From CAZOOW01 sp964581535 (lineage in GTDB: Bacteria > Patescibacteriota > Saccharimonadia > Saccharimonadales > Saccharimonadaceae): a DNA stretch of 64,000 nt. The notes beneath the pieces are model-generated. The model was not told the origin of the DNA, searched no databases, and was given only the letters and a program-made list of their open reading frames with translations. Positions 31,559-40,703 of the stretch are shown here, piece after piece. Location of the stretch: positions 62,001 through 126,000 of the forward strand of contig CAZOOW010000002.1 of NCBI GenBank assembly GCA_964581535.1, in the 5' to 3' direction. Each line of letters starts with the position of its first letter. Within the stretch, counting starts at the first letter, position 1. The position numbers and the translations under genes were made by a program.

Positions 31559-32158
31559 CTAGCTGTCTTCCTCCGGAAAAAGTTTTCCATATGGATCGAC
31601 AATGTGATGTGGTCGATTCATCGTGAGCCTGTCGCCGGTAGCGAGCGTAGATGCTTTATAACCAAGCTGGCGTGCAACATGTTTAGCTTTTTCATCGCGG
31701 ACATTAACATCCACCCACATCCCTACGTTTTCTCCGATGCGCTCAGCCATAAATGAATGCGTAAGATAGAAAAACGAACGCCTTGCTCTGCTGCTCAATA
31801 CATCATCGTCATAGATTCTGGTACCCACAGTGTAGGCGCTCTCCGGGAACATATCGCTATGCCGCAAACTGAACCATACAAGCTCCTTGATTCTCATGTC
31901 CCTCAGTGTCAGCAAAGAGAATGTCTCAGGGCACTTTTCTGGATCTTCATACCACCTTCGCATACTCTCGATACTTGAAAAACGCTCACCTCTGTCGCGT
32001 GGATGAAAAAGTTGAATATCTTCCCGAGAAGAAAGTTCTACGATTTGCGAAGCGATGTCATTATTCATACCGCAAAGGATTTTCGCCTCACCTTCGGAAG
32101 TAGCGATACCGCTGAGTGCTTCTGTTACATTCCATTTGAGTCTATCTGGAAACGGCAT
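31559..32158 (-). CDS. GNAT-type acetyltransferase, copy 2
   Basis: The 199-residue protein ends with AKHVARQLGYKASTLATGDRLTMNR, where ARQLGY matches the GNAT C-terminal motif; the middle (LLTLRDMRIKELVWFSLRHS, YTVGTRIYDD) gives the central strands. GAGGAG precedes the ATG. It appears paralogous to the protein at 30816, from which it is separated by tRNA-Leu and a terminator. The substrate is unknown; small-molecule or protein N-acetylation are both possible. Confidence 0.7.
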   Translation of the reverse strand: MPFPDRLKWNVTEALSGIATSEGEAKILCGMNNDIASQIVELSSREDIQLFHPRDRGERFSSIESMRRWYEDPEKCPETFSLLTLRDMRIKELVWFSLRHSDMFPESAYTVGTRIYDDDVLSSRARRSFFYLTHSFMAERIGENVGMWVDVNVRDEKAKHVARQLGYKASTLATGDRLTMNRPHHIVDPYGKLFPEEDS

Positions 32159-32198
32159 ACATTCTCCTCATATAAAAAAGACGCATATAGCGTCAATG

Positions 32199-32741
32199 TT
32201 ACTCTTCTCGGCGGTAGAAGGCCAGCGCCGCGTCTCCGTAACTACGATTGTCCACCACAACAACTCCATTAACGGTCGGCGCCGACTCCCTACCTGGGTA
32301 TGATAATACCATAAGCCCTTTTGGATTTAAATACTTTGTAAGTCGTAAAACTGTGGATAACTGCATATCATGGTAGGGCGGATCACAAAAAATGATATCG
32401 AAACCAAAATGCTGGGTCGTTTCGTCCCATGCAGCAACGGAACTCCGTATTAATTTCGTCTGTTCGTTGACGCCGAGCAACTCTATATTTTCTTGGATTA
32501 CCTTTTGAGCTATGCGGTCTTTTTCTATAAGGACGACGTTGTCCGCACCGCGGCTTAAGGCCTCCAAACCGAGTGACCCTGTGCCAGCAAACGCATCCAA
32601 TACTTGAGAATTTTTTATCTCATTTCCCAGAATATTAAACAATGAACTCCGTATACGCTCACTCATTGGGTGGGTTCTATTTGTATCTGGAGCAGAAATA
32701 CTTCTTCCACCATAGATGCCGCTGATTATGCGGAGTTTCAT
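32199..32741 (-). CDS. rsmD: 16S rRNA (guanine966-N2)-methyltransferase RsmD
   Basis: RsmD methylates G966 of 16S rRNA. The 180-residue protein starts MKLRIISGIYGGRSI, has the SAM motif DAFAGTGSLGLEALSRG (about 49-65) and the catalytic motif FCDPPYHD (about 122-129). The ATG at 32741 overlaps the stop of the upstream gene as ATGA; a longer upstream frame is rejected. The normal partner coaD is not beside it. Confidence 0.92.
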   Translation of the reverse strand: MKLRIISGIYGGRSISAPDTNRTHPMSERIRSSLFNILGNEIKNSQVLDAFAGTGSLGLEALSRGADNVVLIEKDRIAQKVIQENIELLGVNEQTKLIRSSVAAWDETTQHFGFDIIFCDPPYHDMQLSTVLRLTKYLNPKGLMVLSYPGRESAPTVNGVVVVDNRSYGDAALAFYRREE

Positions 32742-33565
32742 GGCCGTTCGCCTTTGCGCCGCTTCTCTGCTCGTAGCACTGCGACATACCAGGCAACGCT
32801 TACGCATTTTATAAGTGCGGGCGCAAGCTCTGTTCGCGTTTGTTTTGCTAGGGCACGATTCCAGCCTTTTTTGTGGAATGTCTCGTACATTTTCAACGAA
32901 TAAATGTGCTGTAAATGGGAATGGAAATAAGCCTTGTATCCTGTTTTATTTACCCGAATGAGCTCGTCTTTTGACGGAGTTGCCGCTACCCGGAGTGAGG
33001 CGAGTGTCGTTGCAAACCCCAGCTCAAACATCACATGGGTCGTCATGACGCCTTTGGCGCCCCAAAATTCCCAGTTGTTTTTTATAATGTGTTTTTTCGT
33101 GAGGCCTGGCATAACGATTTTTTTGCGAAACGTCGTCCGTGTTTCAATACCTTCTCCGCCACGCAGCTCTTCGAGTTTTTCCTCGAGAGGATAATGATGG
33201 GCCGGCGTAAGACCGTCGACAATAGTATGAGCAAGCCAAGCCGCCTCAAATGACGCACGAGTTTTATCTCTCTTGAGAAGTGCTTTTTCTAAATTCGCCA
33301 TGTGGTCCGAAATAAATTCATAAATCGTCGTGTCGTTCCTGTCAGCAGGATCAATATAATGCCACGGCTCATCACGAGCGGGACTCTTACGTTTGATGCC
33401 GTCCGGCCCGTCACGACCCTCAAACTTCAATATTTCTTTTATAGACGGAAAATATGCCCGCGCAGGCAAAATCTTTTTTAACTCCCGTCGAGCCATACGA
33501 TCAATCCGTTGGTGAGCTCCTAGGGCGCGACCGGATTTGGTTCTGAGTGTTGTTCCTGAATACAT
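32738..33565 (-). CDS. Putative zinc-dependent phospholipase C / S1-P1 nuclease-like protein
   Basis: The 275-residue protein carries histidine-rich motifs: HQRIDRM (18-24), EPWHYIDPADRND (about 66-78) and WLAHTIVDGLTPAHHYP (about 110-126). The last resembles the HxxxDxxxPxHH trinuclear zinc signature of the S1/P1 nuclease and zinc phospholipase C fold. There is no signal peptide, which is unusual for that fold. It lies between recG and rsmD in a coupled minus-strand run. The enzyme activity is uncertain; the fold assignment is by motif only. Confidence 0.5.
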   Translation of the reverse strand: MYSGTTLRTKSGRALGAHQRIDRMARRELKKILPARAYFPSIKEILKFEGRDGPDGIKRKSPARDEPWHYIDPADRNDTTIYEFISDHMANLEKALLKRDKTRASFEAAWLAHTIVDGLTPAHHYPLEEKLEELRGGEGIETRTTFRKKIVMPGLTKKHIIKNNWEFWGAKGVMTTHVMFELGFATTLASLRVAATPSKDELIRVNKTGYKAYFHSHLQHIYSLKMYETFHKKGWNRALAKQTRTELAPALIKCVSVAWYVAVLRAEKRRKGERP

Positions 33566-33569
33566 ATGT

Positions 33570-35597
33570 TTAGTTCAATGTCGTGAGGCGGCGATACTGC
33601 TCAACCTCATTTGCTAACTCTTTATATTGTATCAGTCCCTCGTTCTTTGATAGCCACCAGACTGCAGCCTTTTTTGCATCACGCAACAAGCGGGTATCCG
33701 TAATTTTGGCCACCTGTAGGTTAAGTGCTCCTGATTGCGCCCGACCATAAATCTCGCCCGGTCCTCGCAGCTCAAGATCTTTTTCAGCGAGGTAAAAACC
33801 GTCATTAGATTTTTCTAATTCCCGCAACCTAGCGGACGGCTTCAGACTGGTGCTGGGCACAAGAAAACAATAGCTCTCGACATCGCTCCGTCCTACCCTA
33901 CCTCTCAACTGATGTAGTTGTGCAAGTCCAAAAGTATCTGCCCCCTCGATGACCATTACGGTCGCGTTCGGAACATCGACGCCGACTTCAACGACTGTCG
34001 TACTTACTAAAATGTCTATGTCGCCAGCAGCGAACGAGCTCATTACCTCATCTTTATCCTGAGCCGATAGTTTCCCATGTAATAGTCCCAACCGACGACG
34101 CGTAAATATACTTTTTTTCAGACGTTGCAATTCAACCTCAACACTTTTCTGTTCATCTGCGCCTTCGGTGATACGTGGGCAGACAACGTACGCCTGATGT
34201 CCTTTGACCAACTCTGCCTCAACGCGCTCGTACATCTGCGTACGTGAGTTCGGCGAAACGATAGACGTCATGATCGGCTTACGGTTTCTCGGTTTTTCAC
34301 CGATAATCGAAATATCGAGATCGCCATAGATTGTCAGTTGCAAGCTACGCGGAATCGGGGTTGCAGTCATTGCCAACAAGTGGGGCATCCGATGGCTCTT
34401 TGCGAGAAGCTTTTGCCGTTGTTCGACTCCGAAACGATGTTGTTCATCAATCACGACGAATCCTAGGTTACTGAACTTAACAGCATCTTGGAATAAAGCA
34501 TGCGTTCCGACAAGCACATCGACCTCACCGGATTTGATGGCGTGAAGAAGCGGCTGCCGCAACGATTGTTTGACAGAGCCCACCAGCAAACCGACTCGCA
34601 TACCGAATGGACCTAATAGTTTCGATAGCGTATCGGCATGTTGTATAGCCAGAAGCTCAGTCGGAGCCATAAAAGCCGTTTGAAAACCGGCGTGGGCGGC
34701 AATGAAGGCGACCAGCCCAGCAACGACCGTTTTTCCTGATCCCACATCGCCTTGGAGCAAGCGGTTCATTGGCTCGCCTGCCTCAAGATTTTTAATCGAT
34801 TCCCACGCAGCGACACGTTGCGAATCAGTAAGAACAAACGGAAGTTTCTCTACAAACCGTTTTGCTGCAGCCGCATCGAATGTGATTACATGGCTTTGAA
34901 GTTTCGCGTTGTCTCGCTTATTTATCTGGGCCGCCAGCATAAGGCTGAAGACCTCCTCAAATCCTAAACGGTACTTTGCTCTCTCAAGTGATTCGAAACT
35001 AGCAGGAAAATGTAGCGCGTAGATCGATTCTGCACGGCTGCATAGCCCGAATTTCTTGATAACTTCTGGCGGTAACGTCTCAGGGATCCCAAGTATAGCT
35101 GGTTTTAATTCATCGAGTATCTTTCTAACAAGTTGTGATTTCAGCCCACCGATCGATCGATATATCGGGACGATTCTTCCCCCGCTTAGGCCCACATCTT
35201 TTACTGCTTCGCAGCTTGGGTTTAAAATCTGATAGCGCTGTCTCTGTAAACCAAACTCCCCGGAAACTAAAAATTCCTTTCCTGGTTCGAGCTGAGCTGC
35301 TCTGTACGATTGGTGAAACCACACTACTTGTACTTTTGATGAATCGTCACTAAGAACCGCCTCAGTAATATGCATGCCGCGCCGGACTCGTTTGGTTCGA
35401 ATATCTGAAAATGTACCACGCACCGAAACATTACCGGGCTGCAGTTGTGCAATCGGTGTGATATGCGAAAAATCCTCATGCTTTCGAGGGAAAAAACCTA
35501 TCAAATCACCGACAGTAAATAGTCTCGCCTTCGCAAATGACTCGGCAGTTTTTGGACCGACGCCCTTAATTTTTTCGAGCGGCGTATCAAAACGCAT
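33570..35597 (-). CDS. recG: ATP-dependent DNA helicase RecG
   Basis: RecG remodels stalled forks and Holliday junctions. The 675-residue protein has the N-terminal wedge/OB domain (about 60-150), helicase motifs GDVGSGKT (I), DEQHRFG (II), TATPIPRS (III) and the C-terminal domain with QLRGRVGRS (VI). The length is normal. The stop is followed after 4 nt by the start of the next gene, and tyrS lies 4 nt upstream. Confidence 0.96.
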   Translation of the reverse strand: MRFDTPLEKIKGVGPKTAESFAKARLFTVGDLIGFFPRKHEDFSHITPIAQLQPGNVSVRGTFSDIRTKRVRRGMHITEAVLSDDSSKVQVVWFHQSYRAAQLEPGKEFLVSGEFGLQRQRYQILNPSCEAVKDVGLSGGRIVPIYRSIGGLKSQLVRKILDELKPAILGIPETLPPEVIKKFGLCSRAESIYALHFPASFESLERAKYRLGFEEVFSLMLAAQINKRDNAKLQSHVITFDAAAAKRFVEKLPFVLTDSQRVAAWESIKNLEAGEPMNRLLQGDVGSGKTVVAGLVAFIAAHAGFQTAFMAPTELLAIQHADTLSKLLGPFGMRVGLLVGSVKQSLRQPLLHAIKSGEVDVLVGTHALFQDAVKFSNLGFVVIDEQHRFGVEQRQKLLAKSHRMPHLLAMTATPIPRSLQLTIYGDLDISIIGEKPRNRKPIMTSIVSPNSRTQMYERVEAELVKGHQAYVVCPRITEGADEQKSVEVELQRLKKSIFTRRRLGLLHGKLSAQDKDEVMSSFAAGDIDILVSTTVVEVGVDVPNATVMVIEGADTFGLAQLHQLRGRVGRSDVESYCFLVPSTSLKPSARLRELEKSNDGFYLAEKDLELRGPGEIYGRAQSGALNLQVAKITDTRLLRDAKKAAVWWLSKNEGLIQYKELANEVEQYRRLTTLN

Positions 35598-35601
35598 GTA
35601 T

Positions 35602-36807
35602 TTATCTCGCTAAAATAAAGGTGTTTTTACCTTTTTTAATGAGACAAGGGGCAGACAGGGTAACGTCGTCAGCTACTTTTTCACCATTAACACTTATCGC
35701 TCCACTTGATATGAGCCGTTTCGCCTCCCCATTACTTGCACAGACCCCGGAGCTTACGAGGGCATTTACTACTGTCGAACTCGTCGTCGTGGGTAGTTCA
35801 GAAGAAAGCATATCGACTTCCGCTTCCATGAGCCGACTAAATGGCGTACCGCCAAAAAGTGCTGCAGTCGCATTGCGGGCATTTTCGGCCTTTGCCTCGC
35901 CGTGTACGAGCTTCGTCGCTTCAAACGCCAGATATTTTTGCGCCGCCCGCTCGGAAGGATTTGCTTTAAAATCCGCCATCAATGCTTCGTATTCGTCTGG
36001 CATAATCAGCGTAAATATTTTTATATAATCAGCAACTCCTTCGTCATCGAGGTTCAGCCAAAATTGGTAGTATTTAAATGGACTGGTGAGCGAAGGATCG
36101 AGCCATACAGCATTGCCTTCGCTTTTGCCAAACTTTTTACCTGATGCTTTATCGACAATAAGTGGAACCGTCCAAACGTGAGCTTCGGCATTTTTCAGTT
36201 TCCGAATCATCTGTGCACCAGATAACATATTGCCCCACTGGTCTGAACCGCCTATCTGCATCGAGACGTTGTAGTTTGTAAAGAGATGCAGAAAATCATA
36301 CCCCTGTATCAAACTATAACTGAACTCCGCATAGCTAATACCGCTGCTCCCTTTTCCGATCCGCGCTTTAATAAACTCCCTGTCGAGTAGTTGTGTCATC
36401 GAAAAATGCTTGCCGATGTCGCGTAAGAAATCTAAGTAAGAGATGCCCTTGAACCAATCATAATTGTCGACGAGCCTAAACGCCTCCCCGTCAAGCAGTG
36501 ATTTATATTGCTCGGCAATGCCTGCTTTGTTCTTTTCTACTTCATCGACGCTTTTAAGCTCTCGTTCAGAGTCTTCTTTCGGATCGCCAATCATGCCTGT
36601 TGCGCCGCCGACCAACATGACTGGGGTGTGACCATGTCGAATCAGATGTTTAACCACCATCACCTGTACAAGGTTTCCGATATGCATGCTATGTGCGCTC
36701 GGGTCAACACCGAAGTAAAATGTCCGAGGTTGATTGATATCATGTATATCAACGAATGTTGTTTGGTTAGCAAGTCCTCTCCATTGTAGCTCTTCGGCTA
36801 AAGTCAT
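35602..36807 (-). CDS. tyrS: Tyrosyl-tRNA synthetase
   Basis: Class I synthetase, 401 residues. The HIGH-type motif is SAHSMHIGNL (about 38-47), the KMSKS-type motif is KFGKSEGN (about 231-238), and the C-terminal S4 domain (about 340-400) binds tRNA. The sequence GGSDQWGNM is the usual tyrosine-pocket segment. A TATACT box stands about 33 nt upstream, with GAGG in the leader. Confidence 0.96.
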   Translation of the reverse strand: MTLAEELQWRGLANQTTFVDIHDINQPRTFYFGVDPSAHSMHIGNLVQVMVVKHLIRHGHTPVMLVGGATGMIGDPKEDSERELKSVDEVEKNKAGIAEQYKSLLDGEAFRLVDNYDWFKGISYLDFLRDIGKHFSMTQLLDREFIKARIGKGSSGISYAEFSYSLIQGYDFLHLFTNYNVSMQIGGSDQWGNMLSGAQMIRKLKNAEAHVWTVPLIVDKASGKKFGKSEGNAVWLDPSLTSPFKYYQFWLNLDDEGVADYIKIFTLIMPDEYEALMADFKANPSERAAQKYLAFEATKLVHGEAKAENARNATAALFGGTPFSRLMEAEVDMLSSELPTTTSSTVVNALVSSGVCASNGEAKRLISSGAISVNGEKVADDVTLSAPCLIKKGKNTFILAR

Positions 36808-37009
36808 ATCAGTATTTTCCTCGTTTTATCCTGACAACCAGTATAACGCAAGAAGTCTGAGAGAAATGAAAGTTGGCTATCATTTTCGAAGGGCCGTACC
36901 GTTACATCGATACTGTAAGTATCGCTATATATCAAGCCTTTTAGATAGTGAAAAAATGCTATACTTTAGGATAGCTTAGGATTATATAAGGGAGTATAAG
37001 AGTAGCAGT
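36808..37009. promoter_or_regulatory. Divergent control region of tyrS and the PBP1A gene
   Basis: For the plus strand an extended -10 TGCTATACT (hexamer 36960-36965) starts a leader of about 40 nt. A perfect 7-bp dyad CGATACT-GTA-AGTATCG (36908-36924) lies about 35 nt upstream of it and may be an operator. For tyrS, TATACT on the minus strand lies near 36840. Confidence 0.5.
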
Positions 37010-39733
37010 ATGTCTGCAAAGAAAAAGAGTTCATCAAAGGCGCTTAATGTCTATGCAAATCTAAACAATCGCCGAAAAGCAAATGCCGATAGTCGCTCAA
37101 GGCGCAAAGCTGAGTATCTCGCTACACTGCCGAAACACCCTGTGAAGCGCTTCGCATATCGACTTCATCCCCGACGCTTTTTTGGATATTGGTTCAGCCG
37201 AGAGGGTGGTATTATGGCCCTCAAAATCGCTGGTACCGGAATGCTTCTCATGGTACTCATGTTCGGAGCGCTGTTTGCTTATTATCGACGCGAGCTAGAC
37301 GCTATTCGCCCAAGCGAGCTCTCTAAACGCGTCCAAAGTACTGTAACTAAGTACTACGACCGACGCGGCGAGCTACTTTGGGAAGATAAAGGTGACGGCG
37401 ACTATCGTCTTGTCGTCGATACAAAAGATATCGCAAAGCATATGAAAGAAGCGACTATCGCGATTGAGGACAAAGACTTTTATAAGCATGGGGGATTTAG
37501 TCTCAGTGGAATCATGCGTGCCGCTGTAAATAATGCCCGGGGCGAAGGAGCAACTCAGGGCGGTTCAACCCTGACGCAACAGCTTGTAAAGCAGGTATTC
37601 TTCGCCGATGAAGCAAAGGACCGTGGTCTCGGGGGAATCCCTCGTAAAATCAAGGAGCTTATTCTCGCCGTTGAAGTCGATAGTATGTATACCAAGGATC
37701 AAATACTCACCATGTACCTCAACGAATCACCATATGGTGGACGTAGGAATGGAGTTGAGTCAGCAGCCATCACCTACTTCGGTAAGTCAGCCAAAGACTT
37801 AACACTTGCCGAAAGTGCCTTGCTTGCTAGTATCCCCCAGTTACCCGGGCTTTATGACCCCTATAACCCTGATGGGCATAAAGCATTGATCGCCCGCAAG
37901 AACACAACACTCGACTATATGGTGCAGCAAAAGTACATAAAAAAAGCTGACGCTGAGGCTGCAAAGAAAGTTGACGTACTAGCCTCAATCAAACCGGAGG
38001 CCGATCAATACAAGAACATCAAGGCTCCGCATTTTGTCCAAATGGTGAAAACTGAGCTGGAGAAAAAACTCGGTAAGAAAACTGTAGGTGCAGGCGGGCT
38101 TACTGTGAAAACGACACTAGATTGGCGCGCGCAGCAAGTTGTTGACGCCGCAATGGAAAAACTGTTTGCAGGTTATCTGCCGCGCAGTGCAAACTTTGAC
38201 AATGGCGCCATGACACTTGTTGATTCACAAACCGGCCAGATACTTGCGTTGCGCGGATCAAGAGATTATAACTTCCCTGATTATGGTGCATTTAACGCAG
38301 CCACAACCCCTCTCCAGCCAGGTTCCAGCATCAAACCATTTGTTTACGCAGCACTTTTCAAACAAAAAGATGGAGCAAATTACGGTGCCGGGTCAATCTT
38401 AGCCGACTCACCCCTGCCTCAGAGTATCTATCGTACAGATGATGGAAAATCAGTCATGAACTTTGATAACAAGTTTCGTGGCAATATAACAATCCGCTCT
38501 GGTCTTGCCGAATCTCGAAACATTCCGGCGATCAAAGCTATGTATATTACTGGAGCTAACAGCTCTAACCCGAAACCAACGCTCGACGTCATTCATGAAA
38601 TGGGCGACCCAAGCTACTGTACGCAAGGCGTCGATCAACAAGTGGGGTTAGCCTCGGCGATCGGAGGCTGTACGCTTATCCAGACGGAGCATGCTAACAC
38701 ATTCGCTACTATCGCTCGTATGGGCGTATACAAACCTGTTGCAAGCATACTGGAAGTAAAAAACTCCCAGGGTCAAGTGATACAGCAGTGGAAAGATGAG
38801 GGTAAACAGGTTATTGATCCCCAGATTACTTATATGCTCGCTGATATTTTGAGTGATGACAGTGCCCGCGCCCCATCATTCGGACGAGGCGCCTCGGGGT
38901 TGAATGTCCCGGGTGTAAAAACTGGAACAAAAACCGGAACATCTAACGCTGGTAGATTCTCGAAAGAGCTATGGATGAATAGTTTCAGCCCGAAAGCAAC
39001 ACTTAGTATCTGGGTTGGTAATCATGATAACCGTGCCATGAGCAATGCTCTCTCGAGTATTGTCGGCCCGACTGTTGCATCCGTCCAACATGATGTGCAC
39101 TACAACGTCTTCCAGCCAGACGGCACATGGAAACCAAACGATTGGTTCACCGTTCCTGCAGGACTCCAGAAGCTTACCGTTGCCGGCCGAACTGATTGGT
39201 TCCCGTCGTGGTACAACAAATCGAGTGCAGGTACTGGCGTTACTATGGTGTTTGACAAAATATCAAAGAAAAAGGCCACGACATGCACACCCGAAGGCGC
39301 AAAAGTATCAGCAAACGTCACGAAGACGACCGACCCGACCACAAAGAAAGATATTTACGTTTCACTCGACGGATATGATACGACGAAAGATGATGATGTC
39401 CATAAGTGTGATGATGTTAAGCCCTCTATTGGAGATATGACATTTGCAAGCGGCACTATCACCATTCAGGTCATAAAAGGTACCTTCCCCCTCCAATCTA
39501 TTGAGGTAAAAGTTGGAGACCAAACAATCGGTATGAAAGACATTACTGATTCTGGAACAGTCACCTTCCCGTACAATGGTTCGGGTTCGCAGACAGTTAC
39601 CGCGACGATAACCGACACTGGGCTTTACAGCTACTCACTTCCTAAAACACTTACTTTTGCTGCAGCAGGCGGTGGAGGATCCACTCTAGGGAGCTCCCTA
39701 GTTGTACCAGGACGCGGGAACGGCAACAGGTAG
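37010..39733 (+). CDS. Class A penicillin-binding protein (PBP1A type)
   Basis: A bifunctional peptidoglycan polymerase of 907 residues. A basic cytoplasmic tail (1-65), one transmembrane helix (about 70-91), the GT51 transglycosylase domain with EDKDFYKHGG (153-162) and GGSTLTQQLVKQ (184-195), and the transpeptidase domain with SSIKPF (SxxK), SRN (SxN) and KTGTSN (KTG) are all present. A C-terminal extension of about 150 residues is beta-rich and ends in a Gly/Ser tail. It works with the wall carboxypeptidases in this window. Confidence 0.94.
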   Translation: MSAKKKSSSKALNVYANLNNRRKANADSRSRRKAEYLATLPKHPVKRFAYRLHPRRFFGYWFSREGGIMALKIAGTGMLLMVLMFGALFAYYRRELDAIRPSELSKRVQSTVTKYYDRRGELLWEDKGDGDYRLVVDTKDIAKHMKEATIAIEDKDFYKHGGFSLSGIMRAAVNNARGEGATQGGSTLTQQLVKQVFFADEAKDRGLGGIPRKIKELILAVEVDSMYTKDQILTMYLNESPYGGRRNGVESAAITYFGKSAKDLTLAESALLASIPQLPGLYDPYNPDGHKALIARKNTTLDYMVQQKYIKKADAEAAKKVDVLASIKPEADQYKNIKAPHFVQMVKTELEKKLGKKTVGAGGLTVKTTLDWRAQQVVDAAMEKLFAGYLPRSANFDNGAMTLVDSQTGQILALRGSRDYNFPDYGAFNAATTPLQPGSSIKPFVYAALFKQKDGANYGAGSILADSPLPQSIYRTDDGKSVMNFDNKFRGNITIRSGLAESRNIPAIKAMYITGANSSNPKPTLDVIHEMGDPSYCTQGVDQQVGLASAIGGCTLIQTEHANTFATIARMGVYKPVASILEVKNSQGQVIQQWKDEGKQVIDPQITYMLADILSDDSARAPSFGRGASGLNVPGVKTGTKTGTSNAGRFSKELWMNSFSPKATLSIWVGNHDNRAMSNALSSIVGPTVASVQHDVHYNVFQPDGTWKPNDWFTVPAGLQKLTVAGRTDWFPSWYNKSSAGTGVTMVFDKISKKKATTCTPEGAKVSANVTKTTDPTTKKDIYVSLDGYDTTKDDDVHKCDDVKPSIGDMTFASGTITIQVIKGTFPLQSIEVKVGDQTIGMKDITDSGTVTFPYNGSGSQTVTATITDTGLYSYSLPKTLTFAAAGGGGSTLGSSLVVPGRGNGNR

Positions 39734-39749
39734 AGTTCAGCCGTAAAAG

Positions 39750-40679
39750 CTATTTATTTGCAAGATCAACGAGTGAATCTTCTGGAGTTTGCCGCCGCTT
39801 CGGGGCGGTTCGGCTGCTTGCGCTCGAGCGTTTAGTGTTCACGTGGTTCTGTTTTGATTTTACGTTTTTTGAATGTTGCATTCGTTCATTGTTTTTTTGA
39901 TGTTCTGTAGCTGCAGGAGTATTCCCATTGCGGATTTTTGTTTTCGTTTTATCAGATTGAGGGGGTGCACCGTGTTTATTTGCTTGCGGGACTTTGGCGG
40001 AGACTCGTTTCGCAAACATCATTCGTCCAGCTGCAGTCTGCAGCACCCGTGTTAAGTGAACTTGAACGGTTTTGCCTATCGCTTCGCGACTATCATCAAC
40101 AACCACCATTGTACCGTCATCGAGATAGCCAACTCCCTGTTGTTTATCCTGTCCGGGCTGCGTCAGTAAGACGTCGATCGTCTCTCCCGGTAAATGAACA
40201 ACCCTGAGCGCCTGTGCGAGTTCGTTGATATTTATGACGTCAATCGACTGAACACGAGCTGCTTTATTGAGGTTATAATCAACGGTGCAGAGCTGTGCGT
40301 TATAATTTTTGGCGAGATTAATAAGCTGTTCGTCCACTCCAAGCTGCGAAGTAATACCGTCATCTTTGACAGCAAGCTTAACTCGAGGAATCTGTTGTAA
40401 CTTTTCAATTACTTCCAAACCAAATCTAGCCCTTTCCCGTTTATCATGGTCAGCCCTATCAGCCATAAACTGAAGCTCCCTCACGACGGAACGCGGTACG
40501 ATGAGCTCAGCCTGTAGTAACCCGGAACGTGCAATATCCAGAATACGCCCGTCAATCAGAACACTTGTGTCGAGCAATATACTGCCGCGTGAAATTTGAC
40601 CCACCGACAACTGCTGATAAACAAGGTAGCTCACGCCAAAAAAAATTGTCATGAGCAGGGTAATTATTAATGTTTCCAT
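39750..40679 (-). CDS. PIN/TRAM-domain protein (YacL-like)
   Basis: One N-terminal transmembrane helix (about 4-22), then a PIN nuclease domain with the acidic residues of LLDTSVLIDGRI (36-47), VRELQ and TVDYNLNK, and a TRAM domain (about 165-225, with QGVGYLDDGTMVVVDDSRE). A lysine- and asparagine-rich disordered tail of about 80 residues ends the protein. YacL of Firmicutes has more membrane helices but the same PIN-TRAM core. It follows radA, as yacL follows the radA-disA region in Bacillus. Confidence 0.85.
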   Translation of the reverse strand: METLIITLLMTIFFGVSYLVYQQLSVGQISRGSILLDTSVLIDGRILDIARSGLLQAELIVPRSVVRELQFMADRADHDKRERARFGLEVIEKLQQIPRVKLAVKDDGITSQLGVDEQLINLAKNYNAQLCTVDYNLNKAARVQSIDVININELAQALRVVHLPGETIDVLLTQPGQDKQQGVGYLDDGTMVVVDDSREAIGKTVQVHLTRVLQTAAGRMMFAKRVSAKVPQANKHGAPPQSDKTKTKIRNGNTPAATEHQKNNERMQHSKNVKSKQNHVNTKRSSASSRTAPKRRQTPEDSLVDLANK

Positions 40680-40703
40680 AGCTTCCTTTCAATTTATAAG
40701 AAA

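Noticed and set aside
36867..36977. Short plus-strand ORF upstream of the PBP1A gene
   Set aside because: No good ribosome site, covers the dyad and the -10 of the PBP1A gene, no protein-like features.
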